DNA of 64,000 bases from Ligustrum vulgare (lineage: Eukaryota; Streptophyta; Magnoliopsida; Lamiales; Oleaceae): the NCBI GenBank assembly GCA_963555705.1, contig OY743190.1, positions 8,221,501 to 8,285,500 of the forward strand, written 5' to 3'. The notes beneath the pieces are model-generated. The model had not been told where the DNA came from. It saw nothing but the letters and a program-made list of their open reading frames with translations, and searched no databases. The position numbers and the translations under genes are program-made. Below, piece after piece: positions 55,191-64,000 of this stretch. Numbering within the stretch: the first letter of the stretch is position 1; each line of letters begins with the position of its first letter.

Positions 55191-58100
55191 TCACTTGGAA
55201 TCCATCCCGGCCTGCTCGGCACAAAACTCAAGCTTCTGCTTAGTAACAACCTTGGTCAACATATCAGCAATATTCTTATCGGTGTGAATCTTTTCCAACT
55301 GCATTAACTTCTCGTCAACTGCTTCACGTATCCAATGATACCTCACATCAATGTGTTTAGTACGAGAATGGAAAGTAGAATTCTTACTTAGCTCAAGAGC
55401 ACTCTGACTATCACAATAAATGACGTACTCACCTTGCTTCACGTTGAGCTCCTCAAGAAACTTTCTCATCCATATCATCTCTTTACCTGCTTCAGTAACT
55501 GCAATATACTCAGCCTCAGTTGTAGACAAAACCACACATTTTTGCAATCTTGACTGCCAAGAAACAGCTCCCCCTGCAAAAGTAAACAAATACCCAGATG
55601 TAGACTTTCTGTTGTCAAGATCTCCTGCCATATCTGCATCTGTATACGCTGTCAAAACTGGCTGAGCTCCCCCGAAGCCCAAACACAAAGTAGAAGTTCC
55701 CCTGAGATACCGCATAATCCATTTTACTGCTTCCCAATGATCTTTGCCCGGATTAGACAGAAATCTGCTTACCACACCAACTGCATGTGCAATATCTGGA
55801 CGAGTACATACCATAGCATACATCAAACTACCAACTGCTGAAGAATAGGGTACTACTTCCATCTTCTTCTTCTCTTCACTCGTTGAAGGACAAGATCTTT
55901 TGGTAAGTTTGAGATGACCCCCAAGAGGTGAGCTAACTGATTTAGCTCCTTTCATACTGAACCTTTCAAGAACTCGTTCAATATATTTTTCTTGTGATAA
56001 CCACAACCTCTTAGATTTTCTGTCTCGAATTATCTCCATGCCCAATATCTGTTTAGCCGGCCCCAAATCTTTCATATCAAATGACTTATGTAAGGCTTCT
56101 TTCAATTTCTTGATCAACCCCACATCCTGGCCAACTATAAGCATATCATCAACATAAAGCAGTAAAATAATAAATTTGTCACCTGGAAAAGATCTGATAT
56201 AAACACAAGAATCTGCAGTCGTCCTTGTGTATTCCTGGCTGGCCATAAAAGCATCAAACTTTTTATACCACTGTCTTGGTGCTTGCTTGAGTCCATACAA
56301 ACTTTTCTTCAATTTGCATACAAGGTGTTCTTTCCCCTTTTGTTCAAAACCCTCTGGTTGTAACATGTAAATCTCTTCCTCCAAGTCACCATGTAGGAAG
56401 GCAGTCTTCACATCAAGTTGCTCCATTTCTAGGTCTAGACTGGCTGCTAACCCCAAAACAACTCTGATGGATGTCATTTTCACAACAGGAGAAAAAATCT
56501 CATCAAAATCAACACCATATTTCTGCCCAAAGCCTTTAACAACCAAACGAGCTTTGTACTTCATCAAATCACCATTGACTTCCCGTTTGATTTTATATAC
56601 CCATTTATTTCTCAATGCTTTCCTGCCCTTAGGAAGATTCACCAAGTCATAAGTATCATTCTTCCTCAAGGAATTCATCTCTTCTGTCATTGCTTTCATC
56701 CACTGAACTTTATCTCTGTTATCTTGTGCCTCAGAAAAACTTTCTGGCTCCCCATCAGTAGTAAGCAAAATATAGTCAGAAGTAGGATACCTAGTAGATG
56801 GCCTGTGATCTCTGGTAGATCTTCTGACAGGTGCTTCTTCGTCTTCTTCTGTCTCAGGTATTTGCTCCCCCTCATTAGCATTCTCATCGGCTAGTATATC
56901 ATCATGAGCAATGTCATCAACATTCTCATCAATAGGAGCTAAATTCTCTTCAACAATAGGCTGTGATGTTGAAGTGCTAGTAGATGCGAGATCAGGAACA
57001 GCTGCAGTCACTCTAGGCTGCTCCAATTTATCCAAATCTTCAATGGTTTGGTCTTCATGAAAGACCACATCTCTGCTTCTCACAATCTTCTTTTTCTCTG
57101 GATCCCAAAATTTGTACCCAAACTGTTCATCACCATAGCTGAGAAATATACAAGGAGTAGCTCTGTCATCAAGCTTCGATCTCTGTTTCTTAGGCACGTG
57201 TACAAAAGCTTTGCACCCAAACACCTTCAGATGAGAGTAGGAAACATCTTTTCCTGTCCAAACTCTTTCTGGAATATCAAAGTCCAAGGGAACAGATGGA
57301 GATCTATTGATCAAATAGCAAGCAGTCTGAACTGCTTCACCCCAAAACATTTTTGGTAGCTTGGCTGTCTTCAACATGCATCTGACTCTGTCAAGAATGG
57401 TACGGTTAATTCTTTCTGCCACACCATTATGTTGAGGAGTACCTGCTTCTGTAAACTCATGTCGAATCCCAAATTTTGAGCAATAATTCCTGAACTCATG
57501 TGAAGTGTATTCTCCACCATTATCTGTTCTGAGACATTTCAATGGCTTACCTGTTTCTCGTTCTACCATGGCATGAAACTGTTGAAAACTCTTAAATACC
57601 TGATCTTTAGATTTCAACATATAAACCCAAAGCTTCCTAGAAGCATCATCAACAAATGTGAGAAAATACTTATTTCCACCCAAAGAAGCTACATCGCTAG
57701 GAGAGCACACATCAGAATGCACAAGTTCTAAAATATCATGTTTTCTTTTAAATGAACCACTAAAAGAAACTCTGTGCTGTTTACCATATAAACAATGATC
57801 ACATTGGTTTAGCGACATACCTTTGGCTAAGGGAATAGATGTCTTCTTAGCCAGAACCTGCAAACCTTTTTCACTCATGTGACCAAGTCTCTTGTGCCAT
57901 AAATCAGGAGAAGTATCTTCAACAACATTCACCTCATTTTTACAAGCTTTTGCATAAGTCTTGTAAAGCGTGCAACAAGCTTTTCCTTTGGCAACAATCA
58001 AAGTGCCCTTTGACAATTTCCAATTCAAATCACCGAATCTGCTATAATAACCCTGTCTGTCAAGAGCCATAACTGAAATTAGATTGAGGCGGATATCATC

Positions 58101-59189
58101 AATATGCCTCACATCATTCAGTATCAAGGAGTAGCCAAGTTCTGTTTGCAAGTAAATATCACCAATCCCAATAATTTTAGATTGGCTAGTATTTCCCATC
58201 TTTGAAATACCAAAATCACCAGCTGTGTAATTTGCAAACAAGTCCATGTTCGAACAAACATGGTAGGAAGCACCACTATCAACAATCCACTCAGTACTAG
58301 GATCACCCACATGTAGGCAATGACCATCTACACAAGAAAGTACTTCATCACTGGTAGAAACAATAGCTGTAGTGTTCTTTTCATCTTCCTTCTTCTGATT
58401 GCTACCTTCCCTTTGCTCTCTCAACCAAATCCGACAATTTCTTTTAATGTGACCCACATTACCACAATGATAGCAAGCTGACTTTTTATCTTTTGATTTC
58501 GACCGACCTCTTGACTTGCTGCGACCTTTCTGCCATCTATTTTTATTTCTCCCCCTGTCCTCTACAACAAGAGCATGTGCATGATTTGACCCTGCATGTA
58601 CACCTGAGGACTTTCTTCTTGATTCCTCATTCTGCATACTGTCTTTAACAGACTCCATAGTCAAAACACCATCGGGAGCAGAATTACTGATAGTCACAAC
58701 AAATGTCTCCCAACTGTCTGGCAAAGAACTCAAAAGTAACAAAGCCTGCAATTCATCTTCTAATTTCATACCCATAGTAGTCAACTGATTTACAATATTC
58801 TGAAAATTGTTCAAGTGTTCTGTCACACCCATGCCATCTTTGTATTTCATGTTGACCAAGTCTCTAATCAGAAAAGACTTCCTAGATGCAGTCTTTTTCT
58901 CAAACATAGACTCCAATTTCGACCACAATTTATGTGCGTCAGTTTCCTGTGCAACATGATGAAACACACTGTTATCCACCCACTGTCTTATAGTTCCGAT
59001 AGTCTTTCTATTCTGTTTGGTCCAATCACTGTCTGACATATCCATCGGTTTAGCCGTGTCACCCTCAACGGGGTCATGCAAATCCTTGCAATAAAGGATA
59101 TCCTCCATCCTAGGCTTCCAAGTTACCCAATTATGATTAGTGAGTCTAATCATAGCACAACCAACTGGATCATCCATTTTAATCCACAC
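55191..59189 (-). CDS. Young copia gag-pol polyprotein, intact frame
   Basis: 1,332 residues. The start is MWIKMDDPVG or, more like the family, the Met at residue 5. Domains in order: gag (about 10-200; KLWSKLESMFEKKTASRK), zinc knuckle CYHCGNVGHIKRNC (239-252), aspartic protease WIVDSGASYHVC (301-312), GAG-pre-integrase DLWHKRLGHMSEKGL, integrase with VHSDVCSP, LRTDNGGEY and GVAERINRTI carrying the D-D-E residues, reverse transcriptase with FLHGDLEEEIYM and YVDDMLIVG, and RNase H with TDADMAGDLDNRKSTSGY, TTEAEYIAV and DSQSALELSKN. All catalytic residues that I can place are conserved and no stop or frameshift is present. It encodes particle protein plus the enzymes of retrotransposition. Confidence 0.95.
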   Translation of the reverse strand: MWIKMDDPVGCAMIRLTNHNWVTWKPRMEDILYCKDLHDPVEGDTAKPMDMSDSDWTKQNRKTIGTIRQWVDNSVFHHVAQETDAHKLWSKLESMFEKKTASRKSFLIRDLVNMKYKDGMGVTEHLNNFQNIVNQLTTMGMKLEDELQALLLLSSLPDSWETFVVTISNSAPDGVLTMESVKDSMQNEESRRKSSGVHAGSNHAHALVVEDRGRNKNRWQKGRSKSRGRSKSKDKKSACYHCGNVGHIKRNCRIWLREQREGSNQKKEDEKNTTAIVSTSDEVLSCVDGHCLHVGDPSTEWIVDSGASYHVCSNMDLFANYTAGDFGISKMGNTSQSKIIGIGDIYLQTELGYSLILNDVRHIDDIRLNLISVMALDRQGYYSRFGDLNWKLSKGTLIVAKGKACCTLYKTYAKACKNEVNVVEDTSPDLWHKRLGHMSEKGLQVLAKKTSIPLAKGMSLNQCDHCLYGKQHRVSFSGSFKRKHDILELVHSDVCSPSDVASLGGNKYFLTFVDDASRKLWVYMLKSKDQVFKSFQQFHAMVERETGKPLKCLRTDNGGEYTSHEFRNYCSKFGIRHEFTEAGTPQHNGVAERINRTILDRVRCMLKTAKLPKMFWGEAVQTACYLINRSPSVPLDFDIPERVWTGKDVSYSHLKVFGCKAFVHVPKKQRSKLDDRATPCIFLSYGDEQFGYKFWDPEKKKIVRSRDVVFHEDQTIEDLDKLEQPRVTAAVPDLASTSTSTSQPIVEENLAPIDENVDDIAHDDILADENANEGEQIPETEEDEEAPVRRSTRDHRPSTRYPTSDYILLTTDGEPESFSEAQDNRDKVQWMKAMTEEMNSLRKNDTYDLVNLPKGRKALRNKWVYKIKREVNGDLMKYKARLVVKGFGQKYGVDFDEIFSPVVKMTSIRVVLGLAASLDLEMEQLDVKTAFLHGDLEEEIYMLQPEGFEQKGKEHLVCKLKKSLYGLKQAPRQWYKKFDAFMASQEYTRTTADSCVYIRSFPGDKFIILLLYVDDMLIVGQDVGLIKKLKEALHKSFDMKDLGPAKQILGMEIIRDRKSKRLWLSQEKYIERVLERFSMKGAKSVSSPLGGHLKLTKRSCPSTSEEKKKMEVVPYSSAVGSLMYAMVCTRPDIAHAVGVVSRFLSNPGKDHWEAVKWIMRYLRGTSTLCLGFGGAQPVLTAYTDADMAGDLDNRKSTSGYLFTFAGGAVSWQSRLQKCVVLSTTEAEYIAVTEAGKEMIWMRKFLEELNVKQGEYVIYCDSQSALELSKNSTFHSRTKHIDVRYHWIREAVDEKLMQLEKIHTDKNIADMLTKVVTKQKLEFCAEQAGMDSK

Positions 59190-59196
59190 AATCTAA

Positions 59197-59213
59197 CACA
59201 AGCTCTGATACCA
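59197..59213 (-). promoter_or_regulatory. Primer binding site of the young copia
   Basis: On the minus strand TGGTATCAGAGCTTGTG lies 1 bp from the 5' LTR and is complementary to initiator tRNA-Met. Confidence 0.9.
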
Positions 59214-59214
59214 C

Positions 59215-60032
59215 TGTTGGGGAAAAATTTATTCGGACCACAAACGGAATTGCCAACACAAGTAGCAACCGCCAAATATTTCCCCTCAAACTCCGTGTGA
59301 TTAAAATAGGAAATCAACAACTCAATCAAGCCAATCCAAACAATAGAATATCGAAATTATAAATACCAAAGCGATAACACCAATAATTATTTAACGTCGT
59401 AAAACCCTCCAATGAGAAGGGAAAATCGACGGGGCAAACCGACAATTCCACTATTATCAAATAATAGGAATACAATATTTCTTTCCTAGATTTTTGCCCT
59501 AAATCTAGAAGTAACCAATACACACCTTCAAGAATTAATCTTGGCACCCAAAACATACATCATCTAATACAATAGATGGAACCCCAACAACAACAACAAT
59601 AATGGAGATTAAATGGCACCTAAACCATTCTAAGATAATACTTAGAGAAACTCAAATCTTGAAGAAGAAGAATACACAATAATCAACACTTTCTTCTCCA
59701 AAATATAACAAGAAAATAGCACCTTTTATTCTCCAAATGTTGTATGCATTTGTGTTGAAATTTCATACCAAAAATGAGGAAATTTACAGCTCCATTGCAG
59801 TCCCCTGTGCGTAATATTTTTGGTCTCTGCGTAAGAGAAAAAGCCTCTGTTCGTGCGTTGAAGAAATTGAAGACCCAGCCCTCAGCCTCTCTCTTTTTGA
59901 ATTGTATATTGCAATGATCATTTCCCTTTTGCTTTTAATTAGACTAGGCTTTACTTTTTAGAAATTGCACCAAAGTCCTCCATGTATTATTGTCAATTTA
60001 AAATGGGCTGGAACTTATATTTAAGCCCAACA
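59215..60032 (-). repeat. 5' LTR of the young copia
   Basis: 818 bp, TGTTGGGC...CCCAACA on the minus strand. It should contain the element promoter; a 'gtatattgc'/'aattgtatattg' AT-rich patch lies near 59895-59910, but a TATA box is not obvious. Confidence 0.93.
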
Positions 60033-60037
60033 TGTAT

Positions 60038-62182
60038 AAATCACGTTATCAACATAAAGACAAACAATGAGAGTATCACATGTACCTCTGGCTTTGACAT
60101 ACAAGGTTGGTTCACTTGGGCTTCTTTGAAATCCATTCTTACTGAAATGTCCATCAATTCTCCCATACCAAGCACGTGGTGCTTGTTTTAAGCCGTAGAG
60201 GTCTTTTCTCAAACGATGCACTTTATCTTCATGGCCTGCAATCTCATAGCCTTTTCGGTTGTTGTATGTACCCTTCTTCTTCTAAGATTCCGTTTAAGAA
60301 TGCTGACTTCACATCAAACTAATAAACTTTCCAGTGGAAATGAGCAGCAATAGAGAAAATAGTTCATATAGTATCAAACCATGCTACCGGAGAGAACGTT
60401 TCTTCAAAGTCTATCCCTCTCGCTGCATGTAACCAAGTCCAACAAGCCTTTCCTTATACTTTTGAACAGAACCATCTTCCTGGTACTAGTTCTTATAGAC
60501 CCATTTCAGCCCAACTACCTCCTTTCCATAGCTCCCATGTCTTCTTTCATTCTAAGGCTTTCATTTCCTCATTCATTGTTGTACCCATTCTTTGGACTTG
60601 ATGGAATCTTCAAAGACAATTGGTCCATCAATATTGGCAATTTGACATCACTCTGTGTTGTCATAAATTTTTTGCAATGATCTCCATCTTCTTGGAGGTG
60701 TCTCTGATGAAGACGAGCTCATGACTGGTGATTAACTGTTTGCTGGTGTAGAGGAACCAGGGGAGTTAAGGAACTCGCCATCAAATGTTTGACCTGATTG
60801 CACAATGTCCCAATTCCATGCACTATTTCATCAAATACAACATCGCGACTTATTAGTAACTTTTTTGTTATAGGATCATAGAGGTGATACCCTTTAGTTT
60901 TAGTATTATAGCCAACAAATATGCATTTAACACTATTGTCATCTACCTTCCCTCTCTTTTGAAATGGAACATGCGTATGTGCAATACATCCAAGGATTTT
61001 AAGATGAATTACCTTAGGCTTCCACTCATGCCATGCTTCAAATGGTGTCTTTTAACTCAAAGCCACTGTTAAAGATCTATTGAGAAGGTAGGCTGCTGTA
61101 TGGATTGCTTCGGCCCAAAAATGTTTTGGGAGACTTTTAGCTTTCAACATGCTTTTTTCCATTTCTACAAGACTCCGATTCTTCCGCTCAACTACTTTAT
61201 TTTGCTGTCGAGTGTAACTAGCTATTAAATGTCTCTTGATGCCGAACTCTTCAAAAAAACTATCAAATTCTCGTGATAGAAATTCTCAACCAAGATCTGT
61301 CCTCAAGACTTTTAGTTGCCGCTCACCTTTGCTTATTGGCTTTAAACTTCTTGAACATCGAAAAAGCTTCTAATTTTTCTTTCAAAAAATATGCCCACGT
61401 CATTCGGTTGAAATCATCAACAAAGACTAGAAAATACCAACAATTGTTGATGGAATATGTTGTCATTGGCCCACAAACATTCACATGAATAAGTTATGTA
61501 GGTTTGGAAGCTTTTTTTGCTTTTCCTGTCGGGAAAGAATCACGCTGTTGCTTTCCACTACACAACTCTCACAGACATCATCAAAATTTTTAATTGAAGG
61601 AAAACCATCAACAAAGTTTAATTTGTTCATACATGAGAGACGAAGTTCTAAAATTAAAGTGCGAATATCTATAATGCCGAACACATGTTTCATCACTCAC
61701 ATTTGCTTTCAAAGCAAATGGAATCTTCAAAGAAAATAGAATACCCATCCAACATAAATTGCCCAACTCTCAACAAAGTTGAATTCGGATGAGGAACATA
61801 CAACATATTCTGAATACATCTCAATCCAAGAGAGTTCAACATCACAGTACCTTTTCCTTGTGCCCCACGTACCGTTCTATCAGCTCGCGGATTCATCTAA
61901 ATCGGTGAAAAGATGCAAATCATTTGTTATGTGATTGCTGCACCCACTGTTGATGTACCAAGATTTTGGAGAAAATCCTTTGGCAGAAAAACATGCAAGA
62001 AACATTCTTTCAGTATTATCTTCCCCTTTCTCCTGAGCTTGTTTGGCATGTTGCTCCTTAAGCCAATAAAATCTCTCTATGTATCCATATCTTTTACAAT
62101 AGTAACATTTTTTAGGGCTTCGATTCTCACCTTTATCACAATTTCTTGAACCTTGATTGTGATGCACGGCCAAAATTTTCAT
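60038..62182 (-). pseudogene. Old copia: gag end, protease, integrase and N-terminal RT, broken
   Basis: From the minus-strand 5' side: CYYCKRYGYIERFYWLKEQH is a damaged zinc knuckle (last Cys to Phe). WYINSGCSNHIT is the protease motif with Asp to Asn, followed by RCIQNMLYVPHPNSTLLRVG. Integrase survives only as scattered frames. RT reads MHRLRKDLYGLKQAPRAWYG, FSKNGFQRSPSEPTLYVKAR and CLYVDNVIYT, where the catalytic YVDD is YVDN. The young element inserted just after this motif. Confidence 0.8.
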
Positions 62183-62185
62183 TTA

Positions 62186-64000
62186 TTTTCTAATTTCGAT
62201 GCCAATACGTGGTCAACGGTAATTTACATAAATACTTGTATCTTTCTTTTCATAAGTCAGTGACTTAAAACGATGTCACTTGACTGAGATTTCAAAATCA
62301 CTTTACTTTAAAATATTTTAGATAAATAGTAGCAATAATAAAATAGCGAGTTTGGTAGGTAGTTCAAATACAAGATTGTCACCTAGCGCAACACAATCTG
62401 TCTCGTCTTCTGAAGATCCACGCCAATCCATTTTTCATTTATATTATTATCTGAAATATTAGATATATCGTGAAATGAGAATACACTTGTCCAATAAGTG
62501 GAGTATGGTACACATGTACTATTGCACGTAGACAAGTTAACATCATATATTCAAGATTCGTGCAAGTTTTACTTATTAAATCAGTCAAGTCATATTTTCA
62601 TGTCAAATCATATTCCGGTCCCAAGTCATGTTCAAGTCGAGTCATTTTAGATTATATGTATTTCAAGTTATATCCAATCTAGTCAAGTCAATGTCATATA
62701 TTTAAATAAAGTCAAATTCACATATTCTAGTCAAGTCATACTTTATATATTTAAGATCATGTCTCACATATTTAAACCAGTAAATTCCTATACTCAAGTC
62801 ATATAATCAAGGTAAGACGTGACCAGTAAAACATATTCAAGTCTCCAAGTCAAGATTTTCAAGACTAATGTCAATGCATGCATTTCCAAGAAAACATGTC
62901 TTTTAATGGGGTCCATTTTACATATCAACTACTATCCCGAGCACGCACAAGGAAGGAATGTAACCCCGAGTTCAAGCATGAAGTTTATTCCACGAGTTCT
63001 TTTACAAGTGTGACTTCTATACCACGGGTTTCAAATAGAGAGTCGAACTTTACACCTCCTACTTAGTTTGAAATGTAATTCTACATGGCCATGACTTCTT
63101 CTTGTGCAACCCTTTATCTCTATAAATAGCCAACAAATGAAAGGAAAATCACACACCAAAATAGAGTTAAGAAATGTAAGAAAAGAACGGTTTCTCTCTT
63201 CAAAATCCTACAGTTCCAAAGTTATAACATAGGTTTGATTTTTTGTTGGAATCAAGACAAGTTAATATAATAACATGTTCTTGATTATCCTAAATAATAT
63301 TCTGCTCAACCAAATATAGTTAGAAATCATGAAAAAATCCCAGAAATCGGACTTGGTAGTGTTGAAATCGACTGCAAGCATCGGTACAATGTATCGATAC
63401 ATGAAGCTTGAAGACGAACATGTATTGATACATGTTCATGGAGTATCGACACAACATGTAAGCAGAATATAAAGAACCTCTTTTTGGGCATTTCTGGATT
63501 GAGGTGAGTGGAATATGTTTTACAAGCAAGAGGTGGAAGAACGAAGCTATGCAAAGTAGAAGCTGTCCTCATGGGGTTGAATGACTAAGGAAGCCTTACA
63601 AATTTTAAGTGCAGTCGTGTCATTGATAGAAGTGACACCTCATGCTTCAATCTTCCCAAAAATAGTTCGGAGAGTGATGTTTGGGCACTGATTTGAGGTA
63701 TCAAACGAGGTCCAAATTTTGGTTTCTTGGTACCATTTCAAAGTACTCACAGAGTGCTTTCGAACACAATTTAAGGAGCAAGAAATGGATAACCAAGGAG
63801 AAATTTTTGGCCTTCCAAAGTAGGCTACTCAAAATAGTTTTCGGGTTAATCGTTTTTTACCGTACTAATTTTAAAAACTCATCGAGGACCATCCGTTGGT
63901 CGAAATGATAAACCATTTTCATATTCTAAAAGTTCATTCCACGAAATTACCCGTACATATATGACATGTAATCAAATGAGGTCAGGAGTTAGAAAAAGTC
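62186..64000. other. Unassigned; possible LTR-derived sequence
   Basis: No recognised coding region. About 62560-62830 has many loose repeats of 'caagtcatat' and 'agtcaagtcat'. A TATA-like 'ctctataaatagcc' at 63118 is followed by a short leader and 'aatcaagacaag', a layout seen in LTR promoters. At 63380-63440 'gtatcgatacatg' repeats occur. Frames up to 81 codons are not recognised. Without a partner LTR this remains tentative. Confidence 0.35.

Larger units (their letters stand above)
54328..60032 (-). mobile_element. Young full-length Ty1/copia (Tnt1/Tork-like) retrotransposon
   Basis: 5,705 bp, flanked by TGTAT target duplications (54323-54327 and 60033-60037). Two 818-bp LTRs start TGTTGGG and end CCCAACA. 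I found no difference between them on reading. On the minus strand the primer site TGGTATCAGAGCTTGTG follows the 5' LTR, and a GGAGGGGGAGAT polypurine tract precedes the 3' LTR. A single gag-pol frame of 1,332 codons is uninterrupted. All parts needed for transposition appear present. It sits in the RT gene of an older copia element, right after its YVDN motif. Confidence 0.95.
53161..62185 (-). mobile_element. Old Ty1/copia element (minus strand), split by a younger copia
   Basis: On the minus strand, 3' to 5': LTR (53161-53388), polypurine tract AAGGGAGGG, RNase H and the end of RT (53663-54327), the younger element, RT start (60038-60260), integrase remnants (60300-61690), pre-integrase and protease (61693-61990), and zinc knuckle with gag end (about 62000-62182). 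Gag beyond this point and the 5' LTR were not found. Many stops and frameshifts are present. Its LTR sits inside exon 2 of receptor pseudogene 2. Confidence 0.85.

Noticed and set aside
1..64000. tRNA or rRNA genes
   Set aside because: No cloverleaf with A- and B-box spacing or rRNA core sequence was noticed. Initiator-tRNA matches are retroelement primer sites. A covariance-model scan would be needed to exclude a tRNA.

Overview
This is an AT-rich stretch of a flowering-plant nuclear genome, most likely a eudicot. The evidence is intron-containing S-domain receptor kinase genes with GT/AG splice sites, plant-type Ty1/copia and Ty3/gypsy retrotransposons, CACTA, Helitron, hAT-like and Tourist-like DNA elements, and fragments of plant genes (chloroplast-type glyoxalase I, NTMC2T5-like SMP/C2 protein, LOG-like cytokinin-activating enzyme, hydroxypyruvate-reductase-like dehydrogenase). 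The species cannot be told from the sequence. Only one host gene looks intact: a seven-exon G-type lectin S-receptor-like kinase at 40008-48743 (+). Its exons join in phase to a predicted 823-residue protein.

Layout. 1-6.7 kb: old repeats, a CACTA terminus (1249-1716), a dispersed non-coding repeat (2718-4016) and a decayed glyoxalase I fragment that keeps its introns (4859-5606). 6.7-11.2 kb: a 1.92-kb direct tandem duplication carrying a CACTA-type terminus with palindromic subterminal repeats, abutting an antisense exon fragment of an NTMC2T5-like gene. 13.0-17 kb: a Ty3/gypsy (Tat-type) relic with internal deletions, followed by LTR-like sequence. 17.6-20.6 kb: scrambled S-domain receptor fragments and a LINE-type RNase H relic. 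20.8-25.6 kb: a full-length but mutated copia element with unusual LTR ends (TTTT...AAAA) and a GTTTA target duplication.

26.4-37.2 kb: a broken S-receptor kinase copy, then an inverted fragment of a third paralogue, then a non-autonomous LTR element on the minus strand (30742-36758) that carries pieces of at least two host genes, then an exon 7 of the second kinase type. 37687-39918: a 2.2-kb solo LTR with AAGAA target duplications that ends 89 bp before the start codon of the intact kinase gene. The introns of that gene hold a decayed alternative kinase cassette, a hAT-like MITE, a dispersed repeat and a 2.7-kb Helitron. 49.5-50.4 kb: a Tourist-like MITE. 51.7-53.2 kb: a third, truncated S-receptor copy. 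53.2-62.2 kb: an old minus-strand copia element that truncates this copy and is itself split by a young, apparently intact Tnt1/Tork-like copia element (54328-60032; 818-bp LTRs, TGTAT target duplications, 1332-codon gag-pol ORF). 62.2-64 kb: unassigned, possibly LTR-derived.

Taken together this is a decaying tandem cluster of S-domain receptor kinases heavily invaded by nested transposons. The most interesting aspects are the repeated 'one ectodomain, two kinase cassettes' architecture and the host-gene-carrying LTR element.
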